Positions 56,358 through 64,000 of a stretch of DNA of 64,000 nucleotides are shown here, in pieces (the stretch's first letter is position 1; every line of letters begins with the position of its first letter). This DNA comes from Mumia sp050632745 (GTDB taxonomy: Bacteria > Actinomycetota > Actinomycetes > Propionibacteriales > Nocardioidaceae). The position numbers were made by a program, and so were the translations under genes. Location of the stretch: assembly GCF_050632745.1 (NCBI RefSeq), contig NZ_JBODSD010000002.1, positions 558,001-622,000 on the forward strand, given 5' to 3'. Under the pieces are notes generated by a model. It worked only from the letters and a program-made list of their open reading frames with translations. It was not told the DNA's origin and made no database searches.

Positions 56358-57407
56358 ATGACCGACGCCGCGACCCCGCCGTTCACCACCCGCCAGGTCC
56401 GCCTGCGCGAGCGCCCGGTCGGCTACCCGGACGACTCGACGTGGGAGACGGTGACGGAGCAGGTCCCGGCACCCGGACCGGGTGAGCTCGTGGTCCGGGT
56501 CAGCCACATCTCGCTCGACCCCGCCATGCGCGGGTGGCTCAACGACGTCCGGTCCTACCTGCCTCCGGTCGGGATCGGCGAGGTCATGCGCGCCGGCGCG
56601 ACCGGCACCGTGGTCGCCTCGGAGCACCCGGCGTACGCCGTGGGCGACGCGGTCATGGGGAGCTTCGGCGTCACCGAGTACGCGGTGTCCGACGGCTCGG
56701 GTGTCACGAAGATGGACCTCGACGTCGCCGCTGCCCCGACCTGGCTCGGTGCCCTCGGCATGCCCGGCATGACGGCGTACTTCGGGCTGACCGACGTCGG
56801 CCGCGTCCAGCCCGGCGACACCGTCGTGGTGTCCGGGGCCGCGGGTGCCGTCGGCAGCGTGGTCGGCCAGGTCGCGAAGGCGATGGGCTGCACCGTGGTC
56901 GGCATCGCCGGCGGCCCGGAGAAGTGCGCGTGGCTCACGTCGATCGGCTTCGACGCCGCGATCGACTACAAGGCCGAGAACGTCCTCAAGCGCCTGCGCG
57001 AGGTCGCCCCGAAGGGGATCGACGTCTTCTTCGACAACGTCGGCGGCGACATCCTCGACGCCGGCCTCGCGAACCTCCGCCGGGGCGCACGCGTGGTGAT
57101 CTGCGGCGCGATCGCGAGCTACAACGAGACCTCCCTCCCGGACGGCCCCCGGCGCTACATGTCGTTGCTGGTGTTCCGGGCCACCATGACCGGGTTCGTC
57201 GTCTTCGACTACGAGGACCGCTACCCGGAGGCGGTCGAGAAGATCGCCGGCTGGATCGCCGACGGGTCGGTCGTCGCCCGGGAGACCGTCGTCACCGGAG
57301 GCGTCGACGCGTTCGGCTCGACGCTCCTCGGGCTCTTCGAGGGCACGAACACCGGCAAGCTGGTGCTCGCCCTCGAGGAGGACGGACGGGGCGTCACGGC
57401 GGGTTGA
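56358..57407 (+). CDS. NADP-dependent medium-chain oxidoreductase (leukotriene B4 dehydrogenase/curcumin reductase-like)
   Basis: A 349-residue MDR-superfamily reductase without the structural zinc lobe. It has SHISLDPAMRGWLND, GLGMPGMTAYFGL-type substrate loop (ALGMPGMTAYFGLTDVG), the NADPH-binding VVSGAAGAVGSVVGQVAK and DVFFDNVGGDILD. This set marks the prostaglandin reductase/curcumin reductase group, which reduces alkenals and enones. The Shine-Dalgarno caggagg precedes the ATG. A TTGAA/TTCAA palindrome controls its promoter region. Confidence 0.92.
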   Translation: MTDAATPPFTTRQVRLRERPVGYPDDSTWETVTEQVPAPGPGELVVRVSHISLDPAMRGWLNDVRSYLPPVGIGEVMRAGATGTVVASEHPAYAVGDAVMGSFGVTEYAVSDGSGVTKMDLDVAAAPTWLGALGMPGMTAYFGLTDVGRVQPGDTVVVSGAAGAVGSVVGQVAKAMGCTVVGIAGGPEKCAWLTSIGFDAAIDYKAENVLKRLREVAPKGIDVFFDNVGGDILDAGLANLRRGARVVICGAIASYNETSLPDGPRRYMSLLVFRATMTGFVVFDYEDRYPEAVEKIAGWIADGSVVARETVVTGGVDAFGSTLLGLFEGTNTGKLVLALEEDGRGVTAG

Positions 57408-57428
57408 CGCGCTCGATAGGTTGAGCAG

Positions 57429-58253
57429 GTGCGTTGGAGACTCGACCTGGCCTACGACGGCGGCGCGTACCGCGGCTGGGCGTCGCAGCCCGCGCTCCCG
57501 TCCGTGCAGCAGACGGTCGAGGACGCGATCGCCCTGGTGCTCCGGCTCGAGAAGCCCGCGCGGCTGACCGTGGCGGGGCGGACCGACACCGGCGTCCACG
57601 CCCGCGGGCAGGTCGTCCACGTCGACCTCCCCGACGACCTCGAGACCGACGAGGCGCACCTCCTCCGCCGACTCGACCGCGTGCTCCCCGACGACATCGT
57701 CGTCCGCGCGGCCCGGATCGCGCCGGAGGGGTTCGACGCGCGCTTCTCGGCGCTGCGCCGCCGCTACGTCTACCGCCTCTGGGACGGCCCGAGCGGGCCC
57801 GACCCGCTGCACCGCAACCACGTCGTGCACCACCACCGGCCGCTCGACGTCTCGTTGATGAACGACGCGGCCGTCGGCGTGCTGGGCGAGCAGGACTTCG
57901 CCGCGTTCTGCCGTCGCCGCGAGGGCGCGAGCACCATCCGCAGCCTGATGCAGCTGACCACGCGGCGGACCGACTCGGGGATCGTCGAGACGACCGTCGT
58001 CGCCGACGCCTTCTGCCACTCGATGGTGCGCTCGCTCATGGGGGCGCTGACCGCGGTCGGCGAGGGGCGGCACGAGCCGTCGTGGATGGCGCGCGTGCTC
58101 AAGGCGCGGACGCGCGACTCCCGGGTGAAGGTCATGCCGGCCCACGGCCTCACGCTGGAGGAGGTCGTCTACCCGGCGGACTCCCAGCTCGCCGCGCGGG
58201 CGCAGGAGAGCCGCCGCTTCCGCGGACCGGCCGAGGGTCCCGAGGATGACTGA
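57429..58253 (+). CDS. truA: tRNA pseudouridine(38-40) synthase TruA
   Basis: This 274-residue enzyme isomerises uridines in the tRNA anticodon stem. The catalytic Asp is in AGRTDTGVHARGQVVHVD; the start RWRLDLAYDGGAYRGWASQP and FCHSMVRSLMGALTAVGEG are conserved. The start codon is GTG. In many bacteria truA follows rplQ; here it follows the reductase gene. It overlaps the next methyltransferase gene by 8 nt. Confidence 0.96.
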   Translation: MRWRLDLAYDGGAYRGWASQPALPSVQQTVEDAIALVLRLEKPARLTVAGRTDTGVHARGQVVHVDLPDDLETDEAHLLRRLDRVLPDDIVVRAARIAPEGFDARFSALRRRYVYRLWDGPSGPDPLHRNHVVHHHRPLDVSLMNDAAVGVLGEQDFAAFCRRREGASTIRSLMQLTTRRTDSGIVETTVVADAFCHSMVRSLMGALTAVGEGRHEPSWMARVLKARTRDSRVKVMPAHGLTLEEVVYPADSQLAARAQESRRFRGPAEGPEDD

Positions 58254-58845
58254 GCACTACTTCGACAGCGACCCCACCGGGCCCGAGGAGCGCCGCGACG
58301 TCACCGCACGGATCTGGGGGGTCGACCACACCTTCACGACGGCGGCGGGCGTCTTCGCCCGCGACGGCCTCGACAAGGCGACCGCCGTCCTCCTGCGCAG
58401 CTTCGAGCCGCCCGACCACGCGCGGACGGTGCTCGACCTCGGCTGCGGATGGGGGCCGATCGCGGTGGCGGTGGCGTCGGAGGTGCCGGGCGCCACGGTC
58501 CACGCGGTGGACACCAACACCCGCGCGCGCGAGCTGACCCGCGTCAACGCCGAACGGGCGGGCGTCGGTGACCGGGTCGTCGTCGGCGCGCCGGACGAGG
58601 TCCCGGCCAGCGTCGTGTTCGACGAGATCTGGTCCAACCCGCCGATCCGCATCGGCAAGGCCGCCCTGCACGAGCTTCTGCTGCAGTGGCTCCCCCGGCT
58701 CGCGCCCGAGGGCGTCGCCCGGCTGGTGGTCGGCAAGAACCTCGGCGCAGACTCCCTGCAGCGGTGGCTCACCGAGCAGGGCTGGCCGACGGAGAAGGCA
58801 GCGAGCGCCAAGGGGTTCCGCGTCCTGCTGGTGCACCGCGGGTGA
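58246..58845 (+). CDS. RsmC-like class I methyltransferase
   Basis: This 199-residue SAM-dependent methyltransferase has motif I VLDLGCGWGPIAVAV and the catalytic SNPPIRIGKAALHELL, the NPP loop of guanine-N2 rRNA methyltransferases (RsmC/RlmG group). It lacks the N-terminal duplicate domain of E. coli RsmC, as is usual in Gram-positive homologues. It overlaps truA, so two RNA-modification enzymes are co-expressed. Confidence 0.92.
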   Translation: MTEHYFDSDPTGPEERRDVTARIWGVDHTFTTAAGVFARDGLDKATAVLLRSFEPPDHARTVLDLGCGWGPIAVAVASEVPGATVHAVDTNTRARELTRVNAERAGVGDRVVVGAPDEVPASVVFDEIWSNPPIRIGKAALHELLLQWLPRLAPEGVARLVVGKNLGADSLQRWLTEQGWPTEKAASAKGFRVLLVHRG

Positions 58846-58852
58846 CGCGCGC

Positions 58853-58884
58853 AGGCGGCCGACCGGTCCTTCGGCCGGCCGCCT
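58853..58884. terminator. Shared terminator between convergent genes
   Basis: AGGCGGCC (58853-58860) pairs with GGCCGCCT (58877-58884), with further pairing inside around one mismatch. It lies between the methyltransferase and enoyl-CoA hydratase genes and could serve both. Confidence 0.75.
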
Positions 58885-58900
58885 GAACGCCTCGTGCCGG

Positions 58901-59713
58901 TCAGTCGAGCGCCAGGCCCTCGAACACCGGCGGCCGGCCCTCGAGATAGCTGGCCACGCCCTCCACGACGTCCGGCCGTCGGAACGACGCGAGCATCTGG
59001 CGCTCCGCCTCGCTCGTCGCCGTGGCGAAGTCGGTGTCGAGCGCCTGGAGGACCTGCGACTTGATCACGGCCATCGACATCGGCGAGCAGGCCTCCGCGA
59101 GGTCCTGGGCGTACGCCACCGCGGCCTCGAGAAGGTCCTCCGGTCCGACGACCCGGTCGACGAGACCCATCCCGAGGGCCTCCTCGCCGCGCACGACGCG
59201 GGCCGACAGGAGCAGGTCGAGCGCCCTGCTCTGCCCGACCAGGCGCGGCAGCAGCCAGGCGATGCCGTACTCGGCGATCAGCCCACGGCGGGCGAACGAC
59301 GTCGTGAGCTTGGCCTCCGCCGTGGCGAACCGGACGTCGCAGTAGAGCGCCTCGACGAGCCCGAGGCCCGCGGCCGCCCCGTTGAGCGCCGCGACCAGCG
59401 GCTTGCGGAAGAGCAGCGGGCGGTGCCGCGGCCGCTGCGACGCGATGCCCTCGGTCTCCACGTCCCCGCCGACCTGGGCGAGCACCTCCATGTCGGCCCC
59501 CGCGCAGAAGCCGCGGCCGGCCCCCGTGACGACGACCGCGCGGACCTCGGGGTCAGCCTCCGCCTCGTCGAGCAGCGCGAAGTAGGCCGCCTCGATCTCC
59601 TCGTTCCACGCGTTGAGGCGCTCGGGCCGGTTGAGCGTCAGCACGAGCACTCCCCCACGACGCTCGGCGAGGACGAGCGTGCCCGCCGGCTCCTCGACGG
59701 CGGCCTCGCTCAT
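58901..59713 (-). CDS. Enoyl-CoA hydratase/isomerase family protein
   Basis: A 270-residue crotonase-fold protein with the oxyanion-hole blocks GAGRGFCAGADMEVL and ALNGAAAGLGLVEAL. The position of the second catalytic Glu (RGLIAEYGIAWLLPRLVG) fits the hydratase type. It acts on enoyl-CoA in beta-oxidation-like catabolism. The start overlaps the acyl-CoA dehydrogenase stop by 4 nt. Confidence 0.92.
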   Translation of the reverse strand: MSEAAVEEPAGTLVLAERRGGVLVLTLNRPERLNAWNEEIEAAYFALLDEAEADPEVRAVVVTGAGRGFCAGADMEVLAQVGGDVETEGIASQRPRHRPLLFRKPLVAALNGAAAGLGLVEALYCDVRFATAEAKLTTSFARRGLIAEYGIAWLLPRLVGQSRALDLLLSARVVRGEEALGMGLVDRVVGPEDLLEAAVAYAQDLAEACSPMSMAVIKSQVLQALDTDFATATSEAERQMLASFRRPDVVEGVASYLEGRPPVFEGLALD

Positions 59714-60924
59714 GCGGTCTGACCCGCGTACTTGCGCAGCTCCTGGCGCGCGAGCGTGCGCTTGTGGACCTCGTCCGGCCCGTCGGCGAGACGCAGCGTG
59801 CGGAGGTGGGCCCAGAACGACGCCAGCGGGAAGTCGTCGGTCACGCCGCCGCCGCCGTGGACCTGGATCGCACGGTCGACGATCTGCAGCGCCACGTTGG
59901 GGGCGTCGACCTTGATGGCCGCGATCTCCATCCGCGCGGCCTTGTTGCCGACGGTGTCCATCATCCAGGCGGCCTTGAGCGTGAGCAGGCGCGACTTCTC
60001 GATCTCGATGCGCGCCTCGGCGATCCAGTCCTGGATGTTGGACCGCTCGGCGATCGGCTGACCGAAGGTCTCACGCGACAGCGCGCGCTTGCAGAGCAGC
60101 TCGAGGGCGCGCTCGGCCATGCCGATCGCCCGCATGCAGTGGTGGATGCGGCCCGGCCCGAGACGCGCCTGGCTGATCGCGAAGCCCTCGCCCTCGCCGG
60201 CCAGCACGTCGCTCGCCGGCACCCTGACGTCCTCGAAGACGACCTCGGCGTGCCCCTCGCGGTCCTGGTAGCCGAAGACCGGGAGGTTGCGGAGCACCGT
60301 GATGCCCGGGGAGTCGAGCGGGACGACCATCATCGACTGCTGGCGGTGCGGCGCGGCGGTGGGATCGGTCTTGCCCATGACGATGAGCACCTTGCAGTTG
60401 CGGTGCATCGCGTTGGAGGTGAACCACTTGCGCCCGTTGAGGACGTACTCGTCCCCGTCGCGCTCCATGCGCATCTCGATGTTGGTGGCGTCGGAGCTGG
60501 CCACGGCCGGCTCGGTCATCGCGAAGGCGGACCGGATGGTTCCGTCGAGGAGCGGCTCGAGGTAGGTCTTCTTGTGCTCGTCGGTGCCGAACAGCGTCAG
60601 CACCTCCATGTTGCCGGTGTCGGGCGCCGCGCAGTTGGTCGCCTCCGGGGCGAGGTGCGGGCTCCGGCCCATGATCTCGGCGAGCGGCGCGTACTCGAAG
60701 TTGGTCAGTCCCGGTCCCCACTCGGGGTGCGGGTGGAAGAGGTTCCAGAGGCCACGGCGCTTGGCCTCGGCCTTGAGGTCCTCCAGGATCTGCGGGTGGT
60801 GGTGCGGGTCGCCGGCCTCGCGCATCTGGGCGGCGTAGACCGGCTCCGCCGGGTAGACGTGGCTGTCCATGAAGTCCAGGAGCTCCTCCTGGTACTTCTT
60901 GCCGCGGTCGGTGGTCTCCAACAT
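59710..60924 (-). CDS. Acyl-CoA dehydrogenase (ACAD10/11-like)
   Basis: A 404-residue FAD enzyme with FAMTEPAVASSDATNIEM, FGYQDREGHAEVVFEDVRVP, ARLGPGRIHHCMRAIGMAERALEL and IQVHGGGGVTDDFPLA. This form is close to ACAD10/11 and FadE2-type proteins that handle branched or hydroxylated acyl-CoAs. The ATG at 60924 has gaggag just upstream; a GTG at 60930 is possible. It is the middle gene of SDR-ACAD-ECH. Confidence 0.93.
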   Translation of the reverse strand: MLETTDRGKKYQEELLDFMDSHVYPAEPVYAAQMREAGDPHHHPQILEDLKAEAKRRGLWNLFHPHPEWGPGLTNFEYAPLAEIMGRSPHLAPEATNCAAPDTGNMEVLTLFGTDEHKKTYLEPLLDGTIRSAFAMTEPAVASSDATNIEMRMERDGDEYVLNGRKWFTSNAMHRNCKVLIVMGKTDPTAAPHRQQSMMVVPLDSPGITVLRNLPVFGYQDREGHAEVVFEDVRVPASDVLAGEGEGFAISQARLGPGRIHHCMRAIGMAERALELLCKRALSRETFGQPIAERSNIQDWIAEARIEIEKSRLLTLKAAWMMDTVGNKAARMEIAAIKVDAPNVALQIVDRAIQVHGGGGVTDDFPLASFWAHLRTLRLADGPDEVHKRTLARQELRKYAGQTA

Positions 60925-60972
60925 GGTCACTCCTCGGTTCAGGGACGGTCAGCGGGCAGGCTCGCTCGGCAC

Positions 60973-61785
60973 TCAGGTCGCGAGCAAGCTCGCTTGGTAG
61001 CGGCGCATGCCGCGGATCCAGCGGTCGTAGTCGGCGCCCTTCTGGCGGTACATGTCGAGCACCTGCGGATGGGGCAGCACGAGGAAGTCGCCCGCCGCGA
61101 CGGCGCGGAGGACGTCGTCGGCGACCTGCTCCGGGGTGAGGACGTCGCCTGCCGAGGTCACGGCACGCGTGGCCGCCTCCCCGAGCGGGTCGCCGGAGCG
61201 CTCGCCCTCGCGCAGCAGCGCCGTCTCGACGCCCATCGGGCACAGGCAGCTGACGCCGATGCCGCGATCGCCGTACGTGACCGACAGCCACTCGGCGAAG
61301 CCGACCGCGGCGTGCTTGGTCACCGCGTACGCCGCGGAGCCCACCTGCGTGAGCAGGCCGGCGGCCGACGCGGTGCTGACGAAGTAGCCCTTCCCGCGCT
61401 CGAGCCAGCCGGGGACGAGCACCTCGGCGGCCCGGACGTGGGCGCGGAGGTTGACCTCGATCGCGAGGTCCCACTGCACCTCGCCGCCGAGGCCCGGGGC
61501 TCCGCCGACGCCGGCATTGGCGGCGTACAGGTCGACAGGACCGAACGCATCCTCCGTGCGGGTGACGAGCTCGCGGATCTGCGCGGGGTCGGCGGCGTCC
61601 GCGCCGTACGCGACCGCACGACCAGGGTGCGACTCCTCGATCGCGGCGACGACCGCCTCGGCCGCCGCGGCGTCGAGATCGGTCACCATCACGCGTGCTC
61701 CGGCCGACACCAGGCGCGCCGCCAGCGCGCCTCCGATCCCGCCTCCACCGCCGGTGACGACGGCCACCGCACCCTCGAGCTCCAT
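60973..61785 (-). CDS. Short-chain dehydrogenase/reductase
   Basis: A 270-residue classical SDR with the cofactor motif TGGGGGIGGALA, the acidic NAD-type position in VTDLD, NAGVGG, the catalytic Ser in FVSTASAAG and YAVTK for Tyr/Lys. Substrate likely a hydroxyacyl or alcohol intermediate given its operon partners. First gene of SDR-ACAD-ECH; the ATG at 61785 and GTG at 61788 both lie within reach of aggaagg. Confidence 0.92.
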   Translation of the reverse strand: MELEGAVAVVTGGGGGIGGALAARLVSAGARVMVTDLDAAAAEAVVAAIEESHPGRAVAYGADAADPAQIRELVTRTEDAFGPVDLYAANAGVGGAPGLGGEVQWDLAIEVNLRAHVRAAEVLVPGWLERGKGYFVSTASAAGLLTQVGSAAYAVTKHAAVGFAEWLSVTYGDRGIGVSCLCPMGVETALLREGERSGDPLGEAATRAVTSAGDVLTPEQVADDVLRAVAAGDFLVLPHPQVLDMYRQKGADYDRWIRGMRRYQASLLAT

Positions 61786-61815
61786 CACGGTTCCTTCCTC
61801 GTGGTCGATGGCACC

Positions 61816-61844
61816 TGTATACTTGAAGTCGATTTCAACTTCAA
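61816..61844. promoter_or_regulatory. Divergent promoter/operator between the SDR and TetR genes
   Basis: On the minus strand TTGAAG (61844-61839) and TATACA (61821-61816) are 17 bp apart and drive the SDR operon. On the plus strand TATACT (61818-61823) can serve as the -10 for the TetR gene. ACTTGAA-N6-TTCAACT (61821-61840) fills the spacer and matches the palindrome at 56287-56306 at 13 of 14 arm bases. An overlapping TTGAAGT-N8-ACTTCAA (61823-61844) is perfect. Confidence 0.78.
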
Positions 61845-61910
61845 GGTCTGGCCCGGCCCGTGCGACGCCACCGCGCCAGAATGGCCACGCGAGCACACGA
61901 GAGGACGACG

Positions 61911-62588
61911 ATGGCGCGAACGAGCCCGGCCGACGGCACGCCCGCGGACGGCACCACGACCCGCGAGCCCCCGCGCACGGCCCGCGGCGCCCGCACCCGC
62001 GCACGTCTCGTCACCGCAGCTCGGCGGGTCTTCGAGCGCGACGGCTACCTCGACGCGCGGCTGGCCGACATCACGACCGAGGCCGGGACCGCCGCGGGGT
62101 CCTTCTACACCTACTTCACGAGCAAGGAGGAGATCTTCGCCGCCGTCCTCGAGGAGGTGAAGGAGGAGATGCTCCACCCCCACGTCCGCGACGTCTCACG
62201 CACCGACGACCCCGTGGCCGTGATCGCCGCCGGCAACCGCGCCTACCTCGAGTCGTACGCCCGCAACGCGCAGCTGATGCGTCTCCTCGAGCAGGTCGCG
62301 GCGATCGACGACCGGTTCGCCGACATGCGCTGGCAGCGCGGGCGCGCCTTCACCGAGCGCAACGCCCGCAGCATCCGCGCCCTCCAGGAACGCGGGCTCG
62401 CGGACCCGGAGGTCGATGCCGACCTCGCGGCGACCGCCCTGTCGATGATGGTGTCGCGCACCGCCTACAACACCTACGTCCTCGGCGACGCGCGCGACCT
62501 CGACACGCTCACGGCGACGCTCACGCGGCTGTGGGTCAACGCCCTGGGGATCCCCGAGCGGGTCAGCGCAGCCCGATCGCGCGCATGA
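61911..62588 (+). CDS. TetR-family regulator, predicted repressor of the SDR operon
   Basis: A 225-residue regulator. After a disordered Thr/Pro/Arg-rich start, the TetR helix-turn-helix lies at ARLVTAARRVFERDGYLDARLADITTEAGTAAGSFYTYFTSKEEIF. The C-terminal half is a ligand pocket of unknown specificity, perhaps acyl-CoA given its neighbours. The ATG at 61911 follows gagagga; an ATG at 61881 is possible. It is divergent from SDR-ACAD-ECH and shares its operator. It overlaps the 3' end of the next TetR gene by 26 bp, tail to tail. Confidence 0.9.
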   Translation: MARTSPADGTPADGTTTREPPRTARGARTRARLVTAARRVFERDGYLDARLADITTEAGTAAGSFYTYFTSKEEIFAAVLEEVKEEMLHPHVRDVSRTDDPVAVIAAGNRAYLESYARNAQLMRLLEQVAAIDDRFADMRWQRGRAFTERNARSIRALQERGLADPEVDADLAATALSMMVSRTAYNTYVLGDARDLDTLTATLTRLWVNALGIPERVSAARSRA

Positions 62589-63180
62589 CGAGCGCGAGCA
62601 TCTCCTCGACGGCGTCGTCGCGCGACAGCGTCCCGTCCTTGACCAGCGCCGCGAACGACTCGGTCTGACCGCCCGACATCAGCGCGACCGACTCCGGCCG
62701 CGCCGCGAGGTCGAGAGCGACGACCCCCGCGTCCTCGACGCGGGACAGGTAGCGAGCCATGCGGTCGACCGCCCGCGCCTGGATCCCTGACCAGAGCGCG
62801 TGGAGCTCCGGGTCCGCGAGCGACTGGTGGTCGAGCAGGGTGATCAGCGCGAGGTGCTCCAGGACGACGTCGAGATAGGCGCCGATGGTGGTGCGGAAGA
62901 CCTGCTCCACGTCCTCCTCCGGGATGTCGGCGATCGCCTGCGCCGCGACGAACGCGTCCCTGACCTCCTCGGCGAGGACGGCGAACACCTCCTGCTTGGA
63001 GGCGAAGTAGACGTAGAACGTCGCGCGGCTGACCCCCGCCTCGCGGGTGATGTCGTTGACCGTCGTGGCGCCGTACCCCAGGCGCTCGAAGACCGCGCGC
63101 GCCGCGACCAGCAGCTCCTTGCGACGCGTGGAGTCAGCCCGGTCCACGTCGACCCGCGTCGACCATGCCTTGCCCTCCAC
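62563..63180 (-). CDS. TetR-family regulator, divergent from a biotin carboxylase gene
   Basis: A 205-residue TetR protein with the helix-turn-helix RKELLVAARAVFERLGYGATTVNDITREAGVSRATFYVYFASKQEVF. Its GTG lies 7 nt after a TATACT -10 and has no Shine-Dalgarno, so the mRNA is probably leaderless. A palindrome in the divergent region is its likely operator. It may control the carboxylase gene that begins at 63252. Confidence 0.9.
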   Translation of the reverse strand: MEGKAWSTRVDVDRADSTRRKELLVAARAVFERLGYGATTVNDITREAGVSRATFYVYFASKQEVFAVLAEEVRDAFVAAQAIADIPEEDVEQVFRTTIGAYLDVVLEHLALITLLDHQSLADPELHALWSGIQARAVDRMARYLSRVEDAGVVALDLAARPESVALMSGGQTESFAALVKDGTLSRDDAVEEMLALVMRAIGLR

Positions 63181-63187
63181 GCCGGGA

Positions 63188-63222
63188 AGTATAGGGTTGG
63201 ATCCGTTGACACGAACGTCAAC
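63188..63222. promoter_or_regulatory. Promoter/operator region between TetR and biotin carboxylase genes
   Basis: GTTGAC-ACGAAC-GTCAAC (63205-63222) is a perfect 6-6-6 inverted repeat that contains a consensus -35 TTGACA for the plus strand. TATACT (63193-63188, minus strand) is the -10 for the TetR gene. The palindrome differs from the ACTTGAA motif, so the two TetR proteins should have separate targets. Confidence 0.65.
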
Positions 63223-63251
63223 GCGCCGATCGTCACAGCCGGAGGCCCTGC

Positions 63252-64000
63252 GTGAAGACCCTCATCGCCAACCGAGGCGAGATCGCCGTCCGCGTCCACC
63301 GCGCCCTCGCCTCGCTGGGGTGGCCGAGCGTTGCCGCTCACGTCCCCCAGGACGCCGGCACGCTGGTCGTCACCCTCGCCGACGAGGCGTACGAGCTCCC
63401 CGGGGACGGCGTGTCGGGCTACCTCGACGCCGTCGCGGTCGTCGAGGCCGCCCTCGCGACCGGGTGCCGGGCGATCCACCCCGGCTACGGCTTCCTCAGC
63501 GAGAGCGCCGTGCTGGCGCAGCGGTGCGCGCAGGCGGGCCTGGTGTTCGTCGGCCCGGGCGCCGACGCGCTCGAGCTCTTCGGCGACAAGGCCCGCGCAC
63601 GCGACCACGCGGTCGGCCTCGGCGTCCCGGTCCTCGACGCCACGGACGCCGGTGCGTCGCTCGACGAGATCACGAGGTTCTTCGGCACGCACCCCGCCGG
63701 CATCATGATCAAGGCGACGTCGGGGGGCGGCGGGCGAGGCATGCGCGTCGTGACCGAGGCGACGCAGATCGCGTCGGCGTACGAGCGGTGCCGCTCGGAG
63801 GCGCTGCGCGGGTTCGGCGACGACACGGTCTACGCCGAGGCCCTCCTGCCGCGCGCGCGTCACCTCGAGGTGCAGGTCCTCGGCGACGGCACCGGGGCCG
63901 TGATCCACCTGGGCGAGCGCGACTGCAGCCTCCAGCGGCGCCACCAGAAGATCGTGGAGTACGCCCCCAGCCCCGCGCTCGACGAGAGCACCCGCAAGAG
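63252..64000 (+). CDS. Biotin carboxylase domain of an acyl-CoA carboxylase alpha subunit, N-terminal part (runs off the window)
   Basis: The first 249 codons of an ATP-grasp biotin carboxylase are present. It opens KTLIANRGEIAVRVHRALASLG; GCRAIHPGYGFLSES, the ATP-grasp glycine loop IMIKATSGGGGRGMRV, and HLEVQVLGDG and GERDCSLQRRHQKIVE are all diagnostic. The enzyme carboxylates biotin for acetyl- or propionyl-CoA carboxylation; whether it is a two-domain alpha subunit or a longer fusion cannot be seen. The GTG at 63252 is preceded by ggagg with 6-nt spacing. Confidence 0.95.
   Translation, partial: MKTLIANRGEIAVRVHRALASLGWPSVAAHVPQDAGTLVVTLADEAYELPGDGVSGYLDAVAVVEAALATGCRAIHPGYGFLSESAVLAQRCAQAGLVFVGPGADALELFGDKARARDHAVGLGVPVLDATDAGASLDEITRFFGTHPAGIMIKATSGGGGRGMRVVTEATQIASAYERCRSEALRGFGDDTVYAEALLPRARHLEVQVLGDGTGAVIHLGERDCSLQRRHQKIVEYAPSPALDESTRK

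Overview
The window is chromosomal DNA of a very GC-rich actinobacterium. Gene content and order point to the Propionibacteriales, probably Nocardioidaceae (Nocardioides or Aeromicrobium-like); this is an inference from synteny and protein style, not from a marker gene. A long conserved core block can be read on the minus strand: rplM-rpsI-glmM, glmS-nnrDE-alr-hydrolase-tsaE-tsaB-rimI, tsaD, groES-groEL, sigD-rsdA, guaB-guaB3, a GMC (ChoD-like) oxidoreductase and guaA. This order matches the mycobacterial rplM-to-guaA region. Accessory genes are inserted between its members. No tRNA, rRNA, CRISPR array, transposase or prophage gene was seen.

Layout. 1-1.9 kb: start of a His-rich copper P-type ATPase with a CsoR-type operator, and an M4 metallopeptidase fused to an emfourin-like inhibitor domain. 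1.9-6.2 kb: envelope-stress module (NarL-type regulator, PspC-domain histidine kinase, divergent PspC/LiaF-like membrane proteins). 6.2-15.5 kb: nested palindrome, Lrp regulator, NTF2-like protein, heterodimeric ABC exporter, NhaA, a double-GNAT protein, a DGPF/ECF42 sigma pair and a DinB protein. 15.5-29.7 kb: guaA; a GIY-YIG nuclease island bracketed by inverted palindromic repeat arrays; GMC oxidoreductase, succinate-semialdehyde dehydrogenase, HerA-like ATPase, guaB3, guaB, rsdA, sigD, groEL, groES under two CIRCE elements. 29.7-37.8 kb: I78-like protein, THUMP-like methyltransferase, secreted six-repeat Ig-like protein, a 5 x 24-bp tandem repeat abutting tsaD, DinB, aldo/keto reductase and a wHTH-DUF559 nuclease. 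37.8-47.9 kb: plsC, RidA, rimI-tsaB-tsaE, hydrolase, alr, nnrDE, glmS, coaA. 47.9-56.2 kb: secreted metallopeptidase with a structured leader, BASS transporter, double-GNAT, glmM, rpsI, rplM, gltA. 56.3-64 kb: reductase, truA, RsmC-like methyltransferase, an acyl-CoA catabolic operon (SDR-ACAD-ECH) with a divergent TetR, a second TetR and the start of a biotin carboxylase.

How the genes work together. glmS and glmM make the UDP-GlcNAc precursor and alr supplies D-Ala, so cell-wall precursor genes sit beside the t6A tRNA-modification genes tsaB, tsaE and tsaD. GroES/GroEL expression is predicted to be HrcA-controlled. SigD/RsdA form a sigma/membrane anti-sigma pair. The last 8 kb looks like a small lipid or CoA-ester regulon: the same inverted repeat (ACTTGAA-N6-TTCAAGT, one mismatch in one copy) lies upstream of the reductase and in the SDR/TetR divergent promoter.

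The parts least explained by known families are: the GIY-YIG gene bracketed by inverted repeat arrays; the branched 141-nt leader that can sequester the Shine-Dalgarno of the secreted peptidase; the peptidase-inhibitor fusion; the nested palindromes in convergent gaps; and the stop-codon-carrying tandem repeat at the end of tsaD.
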